Origin: Formicarius rufipectus
Taxonomy: Eukaryota > Chordata > Aves > Passeriformes > Formicariidae
Reading direction: 5' to 3'
NCBI GenBank assembly: GCA_013399695.1
Contig: VXAU01000196.1
Coordinates: 1 to 64,000 of the forward strand
Length of the DNA stretch: 64,000 nt
Shown: piece by piece, positions 37,691 through 49,814 of the stretch
Position numbering within the stretch: position 1 is the first letter of the stretch
How the letters are laid out: each line of letters begins with the position of its first letter
Notes under the pieces: model-generated
Database searches by the model: none
What the model was told of the DNA's origin: nothing
The model's input: the letters and a program-made list of their open reading frames with translations, nothing else
Made by a program: the position numbers and the translations under genes

Positions 37691-38596
37691 CGACATGCAA
37701 CCAAACCCCGAGTTAGTTGATCAAGTGGAACCATTATTCTGTTTGACTGGTCTTTATCAAGCTGTGAGAGTTTGGTTGTTAGAAAAGAAATCTGAAAGCA
37801 CTTTCCTCTGTTAGTGAATTCTGGTGCTCTACCATTACTGGGGATCTTGGGGATGTAGGATGAGTCCACAATGGCTTGAGCCACTGCATAATCCAAACTG
37901 AGCATTCCCAGGCACAGAGCGAGTGCTGACCCTTGGAAAGGCACCCTTTGAGTTGGGACAAAAGTTAGAGCTCAGCAGCAGGCAAATAAAGAATAAAACA
38001 AGATGATAATGCTGTGGTGTACCCACTGTGCTTCTGGAAAAAGGCAGCAAAGGCCCAGCCAGGATGCTGGAGCTATGGAATAGATCCCAGGGCTCTGTAA
38101 CTTGCAAAGGTTCAGACAAAGGGAAGAGCTGTGCTCTGTGAGCCAGTTGTGATCACTAGAGATGCTTAAGGCCATGTGAAGATACAAGCCAAAAAATCTA
38201 CTTTAATCAAATTGTGTAAACCCATTTAATGTAGCAGCTCAGATACATGGTTGATGTGGTGGCAAAAAACTTGGGAGGTGTGCCAGGGAATAACAGATCT
38301 GTTCTTCCAAGTGATTGGTACCAGTGTTTGGATAAGGTCCCTAACACCCTGGCCTCTAACTTACAAGTCTTTTCCCTTGGACAAGGTTTTAACACAACAG
38401 ACACAGACAAGGTGTCAGGAAAACCAAGGTGGAGCAGAAGCTGCAGCTGCAGCAGCACTTCTGCTGGGTGAATCAAGAGGCAAAGCCTGCAGAGCCCTGG
38501 CTTTGATAGCTCTCCACTAACAGCTGGTATCTGGGGAAAAATGAACAAGCAAAACCCAGTTTGGAGGACACTAAGAGGACTGAGAGAAGCTAATAT

Positions 38597-38602
38597 TTTA
38601 TT
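38597..38602 (-). terminator. P2RX4 polyadenylation signal
   Basis: TTTATT on the plus strand is AATAAA on the minus strand, about 0.9 kb past the candidate P2RX4 stop. It marks the probable 3' end of that gene. Confidence 0.6.
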
Positions 38603-39496
38603 AAAGGAAGATTTAAAGTAGTACCATAAAAATTAGACAAAAAAATCTGTAGTAAGGAAGCCATTTATCAGCACAGTGGAGCCAAACACTGCTTTATCTT
38701 GGTCTGTGGCCACTGGAGCTTGGAGACACAGTTAAATAGTAGGTGCAGGCTCAGCTAAGCTTCACAGTCCTTCAGGACAAGGAAAAATTACTTGACAACA
38801 GCAAGGGGCTGCTCTCCCAAGGTTAGGCAACACCTGGCAGGGACAATGTTCATTGTAAGGAAGAATCTGTGCCTGTTATCCTGTGCTCTCTGCTACCAGT
38901 GAGCTCAGGGATAGGAGCACAGTCACAATGTCAGAGCAGTCCCTGTCCCAGGCTTGGCCAGAGCAGAGGCCTGGTTGTCATAAAGCACAACTCTCCCTCT
39001 GTGCTTAGTGCAATTAACCTGGAAAGAACAGGCAAGGAGCAGACCCAGTTCTCCTCCCTGGGGGTTGGCTCCAGCCAGAAAAAGTAGTGAAGAGTAGTGA
39101 AGATGGTGCCTTTCTCAGTGTGGTTCCTTCCATCAAAGAGGGGTGGTCTCCTGGCACGGACAGTAACATTCACAGCAGCAGTTCAGAGCAGCAGTTGATG
39201 CTGCAGCAGCAGCAGCTCAGGAGTCAGTTCCATATGTCTCCCCGACTCCCTACAAAGATCAGAGATTATGGTTCTCTGCCAGAACACTCTCCTTTCTCCC
39301 CCTTCCTCTCATATAAAACCCTCTGCACAGAGAGGCTACTGTTACTCAGACTTTGCTCTTCCAGTGCCACAAGGCCTTTTGATTAAGAAATCCACCCTCT
39401 GCAGTAGCAGTTCCCCTCAAGACAGGGCTGTAGAGCTGAGGTCCATCCTCAGCACCAGTCAAGCAACTCGCTAAATCCTTGTATTAACCAAGCAGA

Positions 39497-42400
39497 TCAT
39501 TTGGTCCCCAGAGGGAGCGGTAGCTGAGGCTGGTCTCAGAAAATACCAACCCATTGAGTGGGTTTTCACAGCCACAAGAACCTCAAAAGCCAAGCATGAA
39601 GGATTTGATGGGAACAGACACTTTCCCCACAACTCTTATAAGGCAACTGCAACGCCAATGACTGCAACCCAAAAAGGAAGTGCAGTAGGAGCATGACAAG
39701 TTCTTGAACATATATTTTTCTCTCCAAGAGCAGTTGCCCAGGAAACATGACAATATTTGTTTCTAGTACTCTTTCCTGTAACAGTCTTGAGGTAAAAATT
39801 AGCTTCTCTGATGAAGACAGTTTCCTTAGACCTGTGGTTCAAAATCCCTATTGGATGTGGACTTTCTACATCCTGTTTCAGAATCTCTCCAGAGTCAGAG
39901 GAGGAAGCAACTTTGCCTTTCCCCGGCCTTACCAGTTCATAATCCTCCACATATTTGTACTTCTTCTCCCGGTAGTAGTACCTCTTCTTCATGCAATACA
40001 GGACAACAATGTCACACAGCACTGTTGCCTAGTGGAGATGGAAGGAGTTTAAGACAATGATCCTCAGAACTGAGGCACTGATCCAGACCTGAGTCCCAGT
40101 GCAGACAGTGTCACTTACCACGCCAAACAGCGCTAAGCCAGAGCCGATGTTAATCATGGTAGGAATTACATCAAATTTTCCTGCCTAGAAGACAGTTACA
40201 AGGCTGAATATATTTTTCAGCATCTCTGAAAGCCCTCACTACAAGTCCTCCAGGAACTGCCACCCTACCTTTCCAAACACTACGATATGAAAGCGGATGC
40301 CATAAGCTTTCACAAGTGTCCGTGATTCAGTGCCATCATTATTCCTGTAGTATTTTGCAAACCTGAAGAAAAGATAGGTCAGAATTTAGCTGGAAATTCT
40401 GAGGCTGCTTATGTGATCATGCAACATCCAGGTATGTCCCCCATCCAAAGACAATAGGCTGAACATTGGTACTTCCAGGCACAAACCCCAAATGATGACT
40501 TCATGCAGGCAAGTTCATGTAGGAGAAAAGCCCAGAACAGGTGAATGTAAGACAGCAGTTACCACAAGCCAAATCTGGGAACTTGCAAAGCACAGGAAGA
40601 GGAGAAAGTTGGCTTTAAGAGGGGAGCAGGACGAACAGGAAGAAAATCAGCTACATGAGAGAGGCAAGCAGGTGCTGCAGGGGACCAGGCAGCCACGAGA
40701 GGGCAGGGCCAGAAGCAGCGGCTCTGCCTGGCACACAAAGGCAGTTCAGCAAATGATAGGGAAAAGAGATGAGAATAAGTGAGATCAGACTTACGGGGCC
40801 ACGTGGTTGACTAAGCCATGAGGAAGCAGAGAAGAGGATGGAAGAGAAGAAGAAGGATTGGTAAAGGGCTGGAATTAGCAAGAGCACTTCAGATCCAGCT
40901 GTGATATCCTCCAGTTGGTCTCACCTCAACACCTGCAGGCCTGGCACCTCCCAAACACACTCATGCTGTCTGCATGGCAGCAGCTCCTCAGCAAATTCAT
41001 CCAAATTCCCCCGAGAGATCCCCTGTGCTAAGCAAGATTTTGTGGTTCTAGAAGGAACAGCCCTGAGCTGTGTTTCCTCACAAGCAGGAATCCTGCAAGG
41101 ACCTTGGCAAGGTGATCAGTCCATAATATTATAGTCTGAGTCTGGATGCAACCACCTGCATGGATCTGCACTGGTGTTCTGCTGGACGTGCTGGACTGTA
41201 ATGGCCAGAATGTGTGTGTGGTGGTGTATGCCAGGATACTTATGGTTCAGATATGATCCTCAAATGACAGCCATTTCTAGAGGTTAGTTTTTCCCTTAAG
41301 CACAGCGAAGGAGATGCTTCAGTCTCCCATCTCCACTCCTCAAATTCTGCCCTCTCAGCACGCCCTGAAACAGGTGGTTCTCCCATTGCCATGACACGGC
41401 CACCCAAAAGCTGATGGAAACATGACTCAGGCACTCTGACTGCAATCAGTGGAGCTTCACTGACCTCCCCCCTCTGCTGTGGTTTGCACACAATGAGGAC
41501 ACCACACACTCTGTCTTAAATTATCAGAAAAACTCTTCAAGTTTCCTTCTAGTGCTCTCCAAGCACCATGGAAAGCCCCAAACTGCCCACAACTGCCCAT
41601 GGCAGACTGAGCCATGGGTGCCCTGCACAGCCACGTTACCTGAAGTTGTAGCCGGGTGAGACGGTGTGAGCAGTGTCTTTGTTGTCGAGGCGCTGGAAGG
41701 AGTATTTGGGCACACAGTGGGAAGCAGCTCTGTCAAGGTTGCAGTCCCAGTTGATCTGCAGTGCCACGACTCCACCCTGCCAAGTGGAGGAGAAGGTCTC
41801 TGCTAGAAGGTTCTCTGCTGACCAGGGCCCTGATTTACAGGCTCTTGTCCCAGTTTCAGTTAAGAACTCTTTGCCCCTACTACAGAAAGATCTCACATAA
41901 CCCCACTCAAACAAGCTCAGGCAAACTATTTGTAGTAGAACTGACTCCAGTTCCTCTGGCCAGAGCAGATCTCCATCCTGCAGCTACTCTGTGTTCTATG
42001 GCTCATGCCACAAGGCAGAGGGGACAATCACCCACCACTCCTTTTTTATACAACTAACGGCCAAGAGAAGGGTCTGTCAAATACCTCCACAGCCATTTCC
42101 TGGAAGTTCTGCCCTGCAGCTTCAACTATTTGCCCTAAACGAAAGATGGGGCAGAAGGGATCTGTATGGGCATCATAGATGCAGTTCTTGAGGTAAGTGG
42201 AGTTGATAGTGGGGAGGATGTTCCGTCTGCAAGGGAAGATAGAAGAGTTGTTTCATCTTCTTCCATCCCTCCAGCTCCCCTCAACTGTCCATGAGACCAG
42301 ACAGCACAATATCCCCCACTATTTACTTGCTGAAGTTGAACTTGCGGTACCAAATGTTGTTCTTCACCAGAAGAGTGAAGTTCTCAGCTTCTCGCAGGAA

Positions 42401-45400
42401 CGCTGGCCTACAGAACAAGAGGAAGGGTAAGTTAGTACAACATATTTTCCAAAGAGGACTCTGCAGGGTCCTTGGTGCTCATCTCTTCAGTTCTCTCAAC
42501 AGCACCTCACAGGGAGAAGCATCAACTGCATATTGCCAGCCTCGTCTCAGGAGGGCCACCACAGAGAAGGGAGATAGAGCACTCACCTGGGTATGTGACT
42601 GTCATCCTCCACAGGGCACCATGCAAGGACTTCACATGTCTTAATACTGCTGTTGTACGAAACACACTCCCCTGTCTGGATGCCTGGAAAGACATGTGCA
42701 TGGAGGTACTCCTAAGCAAAAGCAGAGGCAGTATTTGTCCTGCGACATCTGCTCCCTCCATATGGTGAAAGCAATTTTCTCAGAGGAAAAGTGGCACCAC
42801 CAAGACCTCCATTATCTTCCAGTGCAATTTGTAATGCAATTTCAGAGAAAGAAGCACCAGGTCCCTTCCCTGAGTCAAATCCTCATCTATGTGAAATACT
42901 GCTTCAGGGACTCAGGGCCTTGAAAAAGCCCTCGCACCATGTTCTAGCTCATCAAAGCCCACATCTACCCAGCATCTGCCCAACACCGTCCATCTGCTCT
43001 CCCCCAGAAGAAAAATCTGAGCTTCTCTTTTAGTTCTCTTATGTGTGAGATGAGAAGAACAAGGAGACTTGAAGTGAAATGCTGCTTCCTTCACAGCAGG
43101 GAAGGCACAACACAAAGGTATCACACAGATTGAAAGACTTTTGCAGCATGTTTCTTACCATTGCTGTGGATGCTGACGTATCCTGGAACACAGTTGTTGT
43201 TCACCTTGCACACTGTTTTATCATCTGGAAGCTGGAGGGGAACAATAATTTCACTAAGCTCTCCCCCACACTCCCACCCACACGAGGCAGGATTAAAGCA
43301 GATCCTGCACCTACCTCTGGGCAGTGGCCTTGGCTCTGGTTCAGCGTGAGTATCACATTGGTCATGACAAACACAGTGTTCTCACCCTGAACAAGCAAAA
43401 CAAGAAGAAAACTTAGGAGTGACAGTCTGCAAAGAGCATCCAAGACACCTCACCAAACATCTCTGTGGACAGAGCCCAGGTGGCCCTGCAGAGGGGATTT
43501 GCTTAGGACAGTGCTGGTGCAGCACTAAAGGAGCAGATTCCCACATGTATTGCCTGATGCTGCTGTGTTTAGTCAGAGGAAGGACTGTGGGACTAGAAGC
43601 TCTCTCTGTCCTCCCACTCGGCCCAAGTTTCTTCATTCTCATCATGAAAGCAGAGATCACACAGTTCCTCAGGGGAGTTGCAAAGCAGAAGCAGAAACAG
43701 AGCTCCAGCTGTAAGTCTGAGCACAACTCCCACTCTTTGCACTAGACCAATTAGAAATTTGACCGGTCCCTGTTTTGTTTCTTCAGGGAGCACCATTTTT
43801 GTCACTTTGCTTTCATTACTTTCAGGTCTGTATGATTCCAGATCTTTCATTTGCTTCTGCTCCACCGATACGCAAATATGACCACTGAACCAAAATCTGG
43901 CTCAATCTTTTTTTCTGCACCACATGTCATGCAGACACAGGGACTCACAACCAGCAGCTTGGCTGTGCCTGCCCATCCCTAAGGCCACCACATCTGGCCC
44001 ACAGAGTGCAGACTGCCACACACAGAGTCAATGAGTAACTACAGCAGTGCTTCCTGTTCCGTTCTGGATTGAGCAACTTGTAGGCTATTCCTGGTGTTTC
44101 TGCCAATAAGTTTCCTCGGGTTTCTTTGCTTTAGAGCAGTAAGGAAGAAGACGTGGTTACTGTTGCAGCTCTTTCCTGAAGCCTGCAAAGTTCTTCCTCC
44201 TCTGCAGGGACTGGTACTGTTTAACATCTTTGCAGGCAATGTGGATAGTGGCAGCAATGCACCCTCAGCAAGTTTGCAATCCCAAGCACAAACATGGTCT
44301 GGATGGGGAATGGATCAAGGACAGACCTGGGGAGAAGGACTTGGGGGTGCTGGTGGATGAGAAGCTAAACATGGGCCAGCCCTGAAACCATCTGTGTCCT
44401 GGGCTGCATCTAAAGCAACATGACCAGCAAGTCAAGGGGGAATTCTGCCCTTCTGCTCCTCTCTTGTGAGGCTCCACCTGCAGCTCTGCATCCAGCTCTG
44501 AGGCCACCAAAATAAGAAGGTTGTGGACATGTTGGAACGAGTCCAGAGGAGACCAAAAAGGTGATCCAAGAGCTGGAGTAACTCTGCTATGGAGACAGGC
44601 TAAGGGAATTGGGGCTGATTGCCAGAAAACCCTCCCTGTGCATATGGAAGTGATGGATACCTGTGGAGGGATGACATAGTCAGCGACATCCCAGACCCTG
44701 GCTCCCAAGGTGGATGTGTTTGTCAGCATTACTCCTTTCACCTTTGTGGTCACAGAACTGACCACAGAGTCTGTCTCCTGGTAGCCCTTCTCCCACAGAA
44801 AGACCCACCTGCAAGAGAAGAATTGCAAGAAACCACAGATAAGCACCATAAACAAGCACAGGTTGTCAGAACTCCTCCTTTTCCCACATGCCACCTGAAA
44901 GGGCCAGTATAGATAGTTTTACAGTGTTTCCCTACAAAAGAGTCACAGGATTTGCAATCTCCCCTGTGAAAAATTCTTTTTTTGGGGGGTGGGGTGGTGG
45001 TATTTTTTTGTTTTCAGAGCAGTTTGCAGGGTGTGATTTGCCCTCATGGTCAGCCCTGTGGGTTGAACGCCACTCACCCTCAGGTCCTGCTCCTGAGTGG
45101 CCTGCCCTGAGTGTGGTCCCACAGCCCCAAGTCACAGAATCACAGAATCAACTGGGTTGGAAGAGACCTCCAAGTCCAGCTCTTGATCCAACACCCTGTG
45201 ATTACCAGATCATGGCACTGAGTGCCACATCCAGTCTCATCTTAAAAACCTCCAGGGATGGTGAATCCACCACCTCTCTGGGCAGGCCAATCCAATGCCT
45301 GCTTAGTCTCTCCATAAAGAATTCCTTCCTAATATCCCACCTAAACCTCCCCTGGCAGAGCTCAAGCCCGTGCCCTCTTTTCCTACTGCTGGGAGAAGAG

Positions 45401-45970
45401 ACCACCCCCAAATGGCTACACCCTCCTTTTCCAGGTAGTTATAGAGAGCATCGAGGTCACCCCTGAGCCTCCTCCTCTCCAGACTGAACTCCCTCACCCT
45501 CTCCTTGAGGCACTTGTGCTCCGGTCCCTTAAGTCTGCCCACTGAGCAGCGCGAGCTCCGAGCCCCCCTCAGCCCTGAGGGGACCCCCCGACCCACGTCC
45601 CCCCGAGCAACCTCGGGGTCCCGCAGCCCTGAGGGAGGCGTCTGGTCCTGCCCCTCGGCCCCCCACCCTCCCATCACGGCGACCTGTCCCGAGGACCCCC
45701 ATCCCCTCCCGACGACCTGTCCCGGGGACCCCCATCCCCTCCCGACGACCTGTCCCGGGGACCCCCATCCCCTCACGACGACCTGTCCCAGGGACCCCCG
45801 TCCCCTCAGGGAGGCCTCCCTCGGACCCCCCGCGCTCACCCGATCACATATGCGAGGATGCCGAGCTGCACGCCGCGGTTGATGAGCCCCACTTTGCGGC
45901 TGCGGATCAGCACGATGCGCGGTGTGTCGTACTCGAAGAGGCAGCTGTGCAGAGCCCCGCACGCCGCCAT
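39497..45970 (-). CDS. P2RX4: P2X purinoceptor 4
   Basis: A trimeric ATP-gated cation channel of plasma membrane and lysosome. Minus-strand coding exons in order: 45970-45840, 44808-44661, 43386-43315, 43231-43159, 42683-42587, 42407-42327, 42226-42085, 41776-41640, 40362-40269, 40184-40119, 40028-39933. Phases agree and give 379 residues; a last exon 39523-39497 (eight residues and stop) is only a candidate. FEYDTPRIVLIRSRKVGL is the cytosolic N-terminus, TM1 spans about residues 33-50, and ATP-contact lysines K66 and K68 lie in TTKVKG. All ten ectodomain cysteines are present (HCPE, VCK, NNC, GEC, KTCEV, WCP, KNC, FCP, WDCNLDR, HCVP). FNFSKRN, GYNFRFAKYY and TM2 (about 335-357) follow. The tail has YYYREKKYKYVEDYEL, the P2X family YxxxK motif and the P2X4 endocytic Tyr region. 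Length is close to human (388). Confidence 0.95.
44290..44625 (+). mobile_element. CR1 LINE internal fragment in P2RX4 intron 2 region
   Basis: Phrases such as GGAGAAGGACTTGGGGGTGC (44331) and GGTGGATGAGAAGCTAAAC are the CR1 second-ORF end. The fragment stops before the CR1 3' tail, so it is truncated at both ends. It lies just beside P2RX4 exon 2 and is antisense to the gene. Confidence 0.8.
45128..45540 (-). mobile_element. CR1 LINE 3' fragment in P2RX4 intron 1
   Basis: The plus strand opens with AGTCACAGAATCACAGAATC and GGTTGGAAGAGACC, then runs through a well-preserved CR1 3' region ending in ACTCCCTCACCCTCTCC. Sense to P2RX4. It is similar to the copy at 25918-26298, suggesting the same subfamily. 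Confidence 0.92.
45680..45811. repeat. 33-base GC minisatellite in P2RX4 intron 1
   Basis: Four tandem copies of about GACCTGTCCCGGGGACCCC plus a CATCCCCTCCCGAC linker, immediately before the exon 1 donor. The period is a multiple of three, so the frames stay open. Confidence 0.9.
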
Positions 45971-46085
45971 GGCCGCGACCGGCACCGAGGGAGGGACGGG
46001 GGGAGGCCGGGCCGGGGCGGGCTCCGAGCCCTCACGGGCCCCGGGCAACCCGCACGGAGCTCCCGCGGCCGCCGCGCTGCTTTCA
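45820..46085 (-). promoter_or_regulatory. P2RX4 CpG promoter
   Basis: CpG-dense sequence covers exon 1 and about 110 bases upstream, with GC-box-like GGGCCGGGGCGGGC at 46007-46020. There is no TATA box. On its outer side it is bounded by the A-rich tail of a CR1 copy. Confidence 0.6.
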
Positions 46086-46097
46086 CAAAGACACAGA

Positions 46098-46600
46098 ACA
46101 CTTTTTCTTTTTTTCTTTTTTTTTTTTTTTTTTTTTTGTGTTGAAAAGACCCCTGAGATCGTCCGAGTCCAACCCCGCTGTGTCAACAGTGAGTGCTGTC
46201 CCTAAACGCCGCCAGGGACGGGGGCTCCACCGCTGTCCCGGCAGCCCGTTCCAGGGTCTGATCGCCCTTTTGGTGAACAAACTCCTCCTGATGTCCAGGG
46301 TGAGCCTCCCCTGTCCCAGCCCGAGGCCGTTCTCTCTCCTCCTGTCCCTGTTCCCTTGGAGCAGAACCCGACCCTGCCCTGGATCCATCAGTGAGTTGCA
46401 GAGAGCCAGAAGGTCCCCCCTGAGCCTCCTGTTCTCCAGGTGAGCCCCCTCAGCTGCTCCTCACAGCACTTGTGCTGCAGACCCTTCCCTGACCCTCTGC
46501 AGCACCTCAGTGTCCCTCTGAATTGCGGGGCATGGAATTGGACAGGGCTTTGGCAGGAGCAGGGCTCAGGCAGGCTGGGCTGCCAGGGCAGGGCTCAGCC
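46098..46600 (-). mobile_element. CR1 LINE copy beside the P2RX4 promoter
   Basis: Reading the minus strand, a CR1 body (landmarks GGAGGCTCACCCTGGACATC and GGACTCGGACGATCTCAGG) runs toward the P2RX4 start and ends in a 30-base A-rich stretch and GTTCTGTGTCTTTGTG, a degenerate CR1 octamer tail. It lies sense to P2RX4, about 130 bases before the start codon. Confidence 0.8.
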
Positions 46601-47959
46601 CCTGTGCCCGTGCAGGTGCTGGGTCACTTGGGAGGATGCTCTCACCCCTGCTGCTACATCTTGGAGGGTTTTTTTCCCCGCCATGCTACACGTCATTAGG
46701 AAATTTATTGGAGGGTTTTCACCTCTGTACTGGCCTGATGGGTCAGCTGTTACCTGGAGGTCTGCAGATCTCAGCCCTATGGTGATTCTTGACTTTTGAG
46801 ACTCCCCAAAAAGCTGGACCGATGACCTCATGTTAGGGCCATCCTAACACCAGCTCATACCTTGCAGCCAGGTCACAGCACTGGCCAAGCACCTGCCTCC
46901 AAAAGAGAGCAAAGCACACTGAAGACCATCACCCTCCCATCCACAATGAGCAAATCCTTCATTTATCCTCTTGCAGAATTAATCTTTGCTATAAAAGCAG
47001 GGATCTGCCACCTGATTCATGCACCTTCCACCTGGTGCTGCGATACCCAACACAGTGCTTATGTTAGAAACATCATCACAACCCTCAGAAGAGCAGGTAA
47101 ATCATAAGGAAGAGATGGAGTGAGCTAACAAAGTGGCAGTGGGAATTTCAGACAGTACAACACAAAGAGCTTTAGGTCAGCTATGTATTAGTAAAACGCT
47201 TTGGTTTTTACAAAACCAGTCAAAACTGAAAGAAAGAGTTGGGAAAGGATAAGGAAGAACTTCTGTGCAAAATTACAGTCTTAGGTGAATATTCAGTGTA
47301 ATTATTTTTAAAAGGAGAATGGATTCATATGCTAGAACAGAAACGCATTAATGCCTGTGGCAATATTTTCCCACTCTAGATATATAAGATGCTGCAAGAT
47401 GAATGTTAACACAATTAATGAAGTTATAAATACAGCTGGCATAAGCTGCCAGCAATATATCTTAAAATACATGTGGGAAATGGAAATGGCCAACTGCTGG
47501 GGTAGCTCAGAAGGAACAAAGCCTCATTGAAAGGAGTGCAAATATACCTGTTACAACCCTTCTCACCTTGCTTCTACAAAAATAGAACATGCCCAAATGT
47601 AACAAAAGTATAGAAGGGGAAATGTGTTGGAACACAGATTAGTCTACCCTGAATTTGCTGCTCCTGACCTTAAACATCACAGCAGAGCTACTTGAACAAG
47701 TTCAGGAGGAGGAGGTGGAGGAAGCAAGGCCTGCTTGAAGATAAGAGTGAATGGTGCAACATTGCAATTCCAAGGACTGTGAATGAAATGTCCAAAAATA
47801 TGACACAAATACAGTAAAGGCACTTTCCATTGTAATTCCTGAGTTCAAGCTGAAAGGAGCAATGCAAAGAGAACAGCTGGGCTTTTCAGAAAATGCTTTG
47901 TCTGTGTCACTGGAATCATCTAAAATGAGAGTGTTTAATGTGGTTGGACTATGAGACCT
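46601..47959. other. Intergenic, nothing recognised
   Basis: Unique, moderately AT-rich sequence. No exon with convincing splice borders was found. Confidence 0.5.
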
Positions 47960-48162
47960 TCAATGGCAAGTTATGAAACTTGCTCTGTGGCCTCTTTCTG
48001 GAGCCTCTTCGTCCAGGGCTGCAGAAAGCTGGGGAGGGCGAGGCACAAAAGTGTTCAGTACTAAATTTTTAAGTGATTCCTCTTTTGGGCTTCCTTCCTT
48101 TAGGGTCATGTTTTGAGAGGACTCCTGACTTTCTTTAGCATGTGACCAGACAGCACCAGCTG
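47960..48162 (-). other. Unassigned splice-competent ORF
   Basis: On the minus strand a good acceptor (ACTGGTTTCAG) is followed by 67 open codons to a TGA. The peptide is hydrophilic and protein-like (KESQESSQNMTLKEGSPKEE, then LVLNTFVPRPPQLSAAL). ATTAAA, a variant polyadenylation signal, lies about 20 bases past the stop (47934-47939). It could be the last exon of an unknown gene or a chance ORF. No family was recognised and no upstream partner exon was fixed. Confidence 0.3.
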
Positions 48163-49624
48163 CTGAAACCAGTGGGAGATTGTGATGTGCTGCCCTTTTC
48201 TCCTTCAGCAAGAGCTGTTCATGGTACTGCTGTGTTGGTTGGCATTTGCCACAGCAGCACCACTTTTGGCAGCCTGGTTAAGAAACCCTTTCTTTCTGGG
48301 TTGGCCAAGCTCATATGCTTCATTACCATGGCTCTTGCTGGGCTGGTTGGTGCAGCAGCTGCCAGCATCACAGAATTGCACAGGGTGGCTCTGCAACAAC
48401 AGTTCCCAACATAAACTCAAGAAAGCAGAGTTTCCTGCTTCATCCAACCACACAGAGAATTTTCACCAGGGACCCTCACCACTGGGGCTGCTTGTTTGAC
48501 ACAGCACAATAGGGATAATGATGATAGATCAGCAGATCTGGAGGAGGATTGTCTTTCTGTGTTGCCATCACCCACCCAAGGGAACCGAATCGACACCTCA
48601 CGAGCTGTTTGAACACCAACGCATGCCCGTGGGCACACACCCACCACAGGAGAGCACCAATGCTTAACTGCCTCCAGGAAATACACCCTCTTAGTCACAG
48701 GATTTACTGCCCTGAGATGGACAATAGGAATCTAGTTTTAGCCCCTCAGAATCTAATCTGGAAGTGTTGGTGGGTGGCAGAAACCCAAATCAGTTTGGGA
48801 TGACAGCCTCAGTTCTCTCTTCTGAACAGAGGGTCTCAAAGGTTAGGTCCTAACTGTCTTGACCTCAACAGTACTGTCTTGAAGGTGCTGCAAACTTGTT
48901 TTTAGAGGTTTCTTTGTCAACATAACATCAACATAGGACACACATCACCTGTGCATCATTAAAAATTAGCATTGACTGCTGGCCTAAGTTACTTGGAGAA
49001 CTAGAGACACAGCATGGATTTTCCTCCAGCCTTTCCAGCCTTCTGAAATTAAGGTGCTGAGCCCAGCTTGTTGAAGGGAATTTGCCTGGCATCTGATCTG
49101 GAGGTCTAAATTAACACACATAGAGACATTTAAGCAAATTAATAATCCAACTAATGTCCAGTGAGTGTTTTGCTGCAGAAAGAAGTTCAGTAATAGGTAA
49201 AGCACATAGAAAACCCCAGCAATGATATGTGGGGAGCTGACAATGGCAAGAGTGCTTATGCACTGAGGGCTTTAAAATCATATTATCCAGGACTCTGAAG
49301 TCCTGAGTGCACTACAGCATTTTCCAATCTTTGATCAGTGAAGAGTGACAAGAATCAAGAGAGCCTTTCCTAACTTCCAGTTTCTTATTCTACTGAAAAC
49401 TTTCCTGATGCACAGCTCAGATCAGCTTATGGATCAATAAGCAGTCACAGAGCATGGAACAAAGAGATCTTTTCAATCTGACAATGAAAAGCTGGCAGTG
49501 CAGACAAAAATCATTATATTAAACTGAAAGACATACTAAACCACACAATGGCACTGATATCCAACCTCTGATAACAACACCCATATGCCTCCTGCCTCAG
49601 ACATGCTGTGAGGACTCAGAGTGC

Positions 49625-49630
49625 TTTATT
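49625..49630 (-). terminator. Polyadenylation signal after the unassigned exon
   Basis: TTTATT on the plus strand, AATAAA on the minus strand, 80 bases past the stop of the ORF at 49710-49814. Confidence 0.45.
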
Positions 49631-49709
49631 GTTCTTGACTGGTTTGCTTGAGTGATCTCTAGGTCCTGTTCTCCTTCATTTAGATAAATAATCTGAATGG
49701 GAATTTGCT

Positions 49710-49814
49710 TTAGCTGAAGGGACAGGAGGTCAGTTCCAGAGGTGGCAGATATTCATAGGTCACTCTGTCATTGCTATTCAGAATTTGTCCTATAGTTGGT
49801 TGCCTGTTCAAGTC
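49710..49814 (-). other. Candidate terminal coding exon, unknown gene
   Basis: The minus strand has a strong acceptor (TTTCCTCTTTTAG), then 34 open codons in phase 0 (DLNRQPTIGQILNSNDR, then VTYEYLPPLELTSCPFS), a TAA stop and a canonical AATAAA 80 bases later. The set acceptor, ORF, stop, signal is what a true last exon looks like. The VTYEYLPP stretch resembles a cytoplasmic tyrosine motif, but this is only a resemblance. The protein was not recognised. Confidence 0.4.

Larger units (their letters stand above)
34513..37700 (+). other. Likely CAMKK2 3' UTR
   Basis: No other gene occupies this 3.2 kb after the CAMKK2 stop. A canonical AATAAA at 37685-37690 could end a long 3' UTR; human CAMKK2 also has a multi-kilobase 3' UTR. 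The part from 35.0 to 35.7 kb is AT-rich and looks UTR-like. Transcript data would be needed to fix the end. Confidence 0.5.

Noticed and set aside
48182..48499. Plus-strand ORF with a signal-peptide-like start (MCCPFLLQ...)
   Set aside because: No splice or polyadenylation context, and it overlaps minus-strand frames of equal length. The hydrophobic start is explained by local T/C richness.
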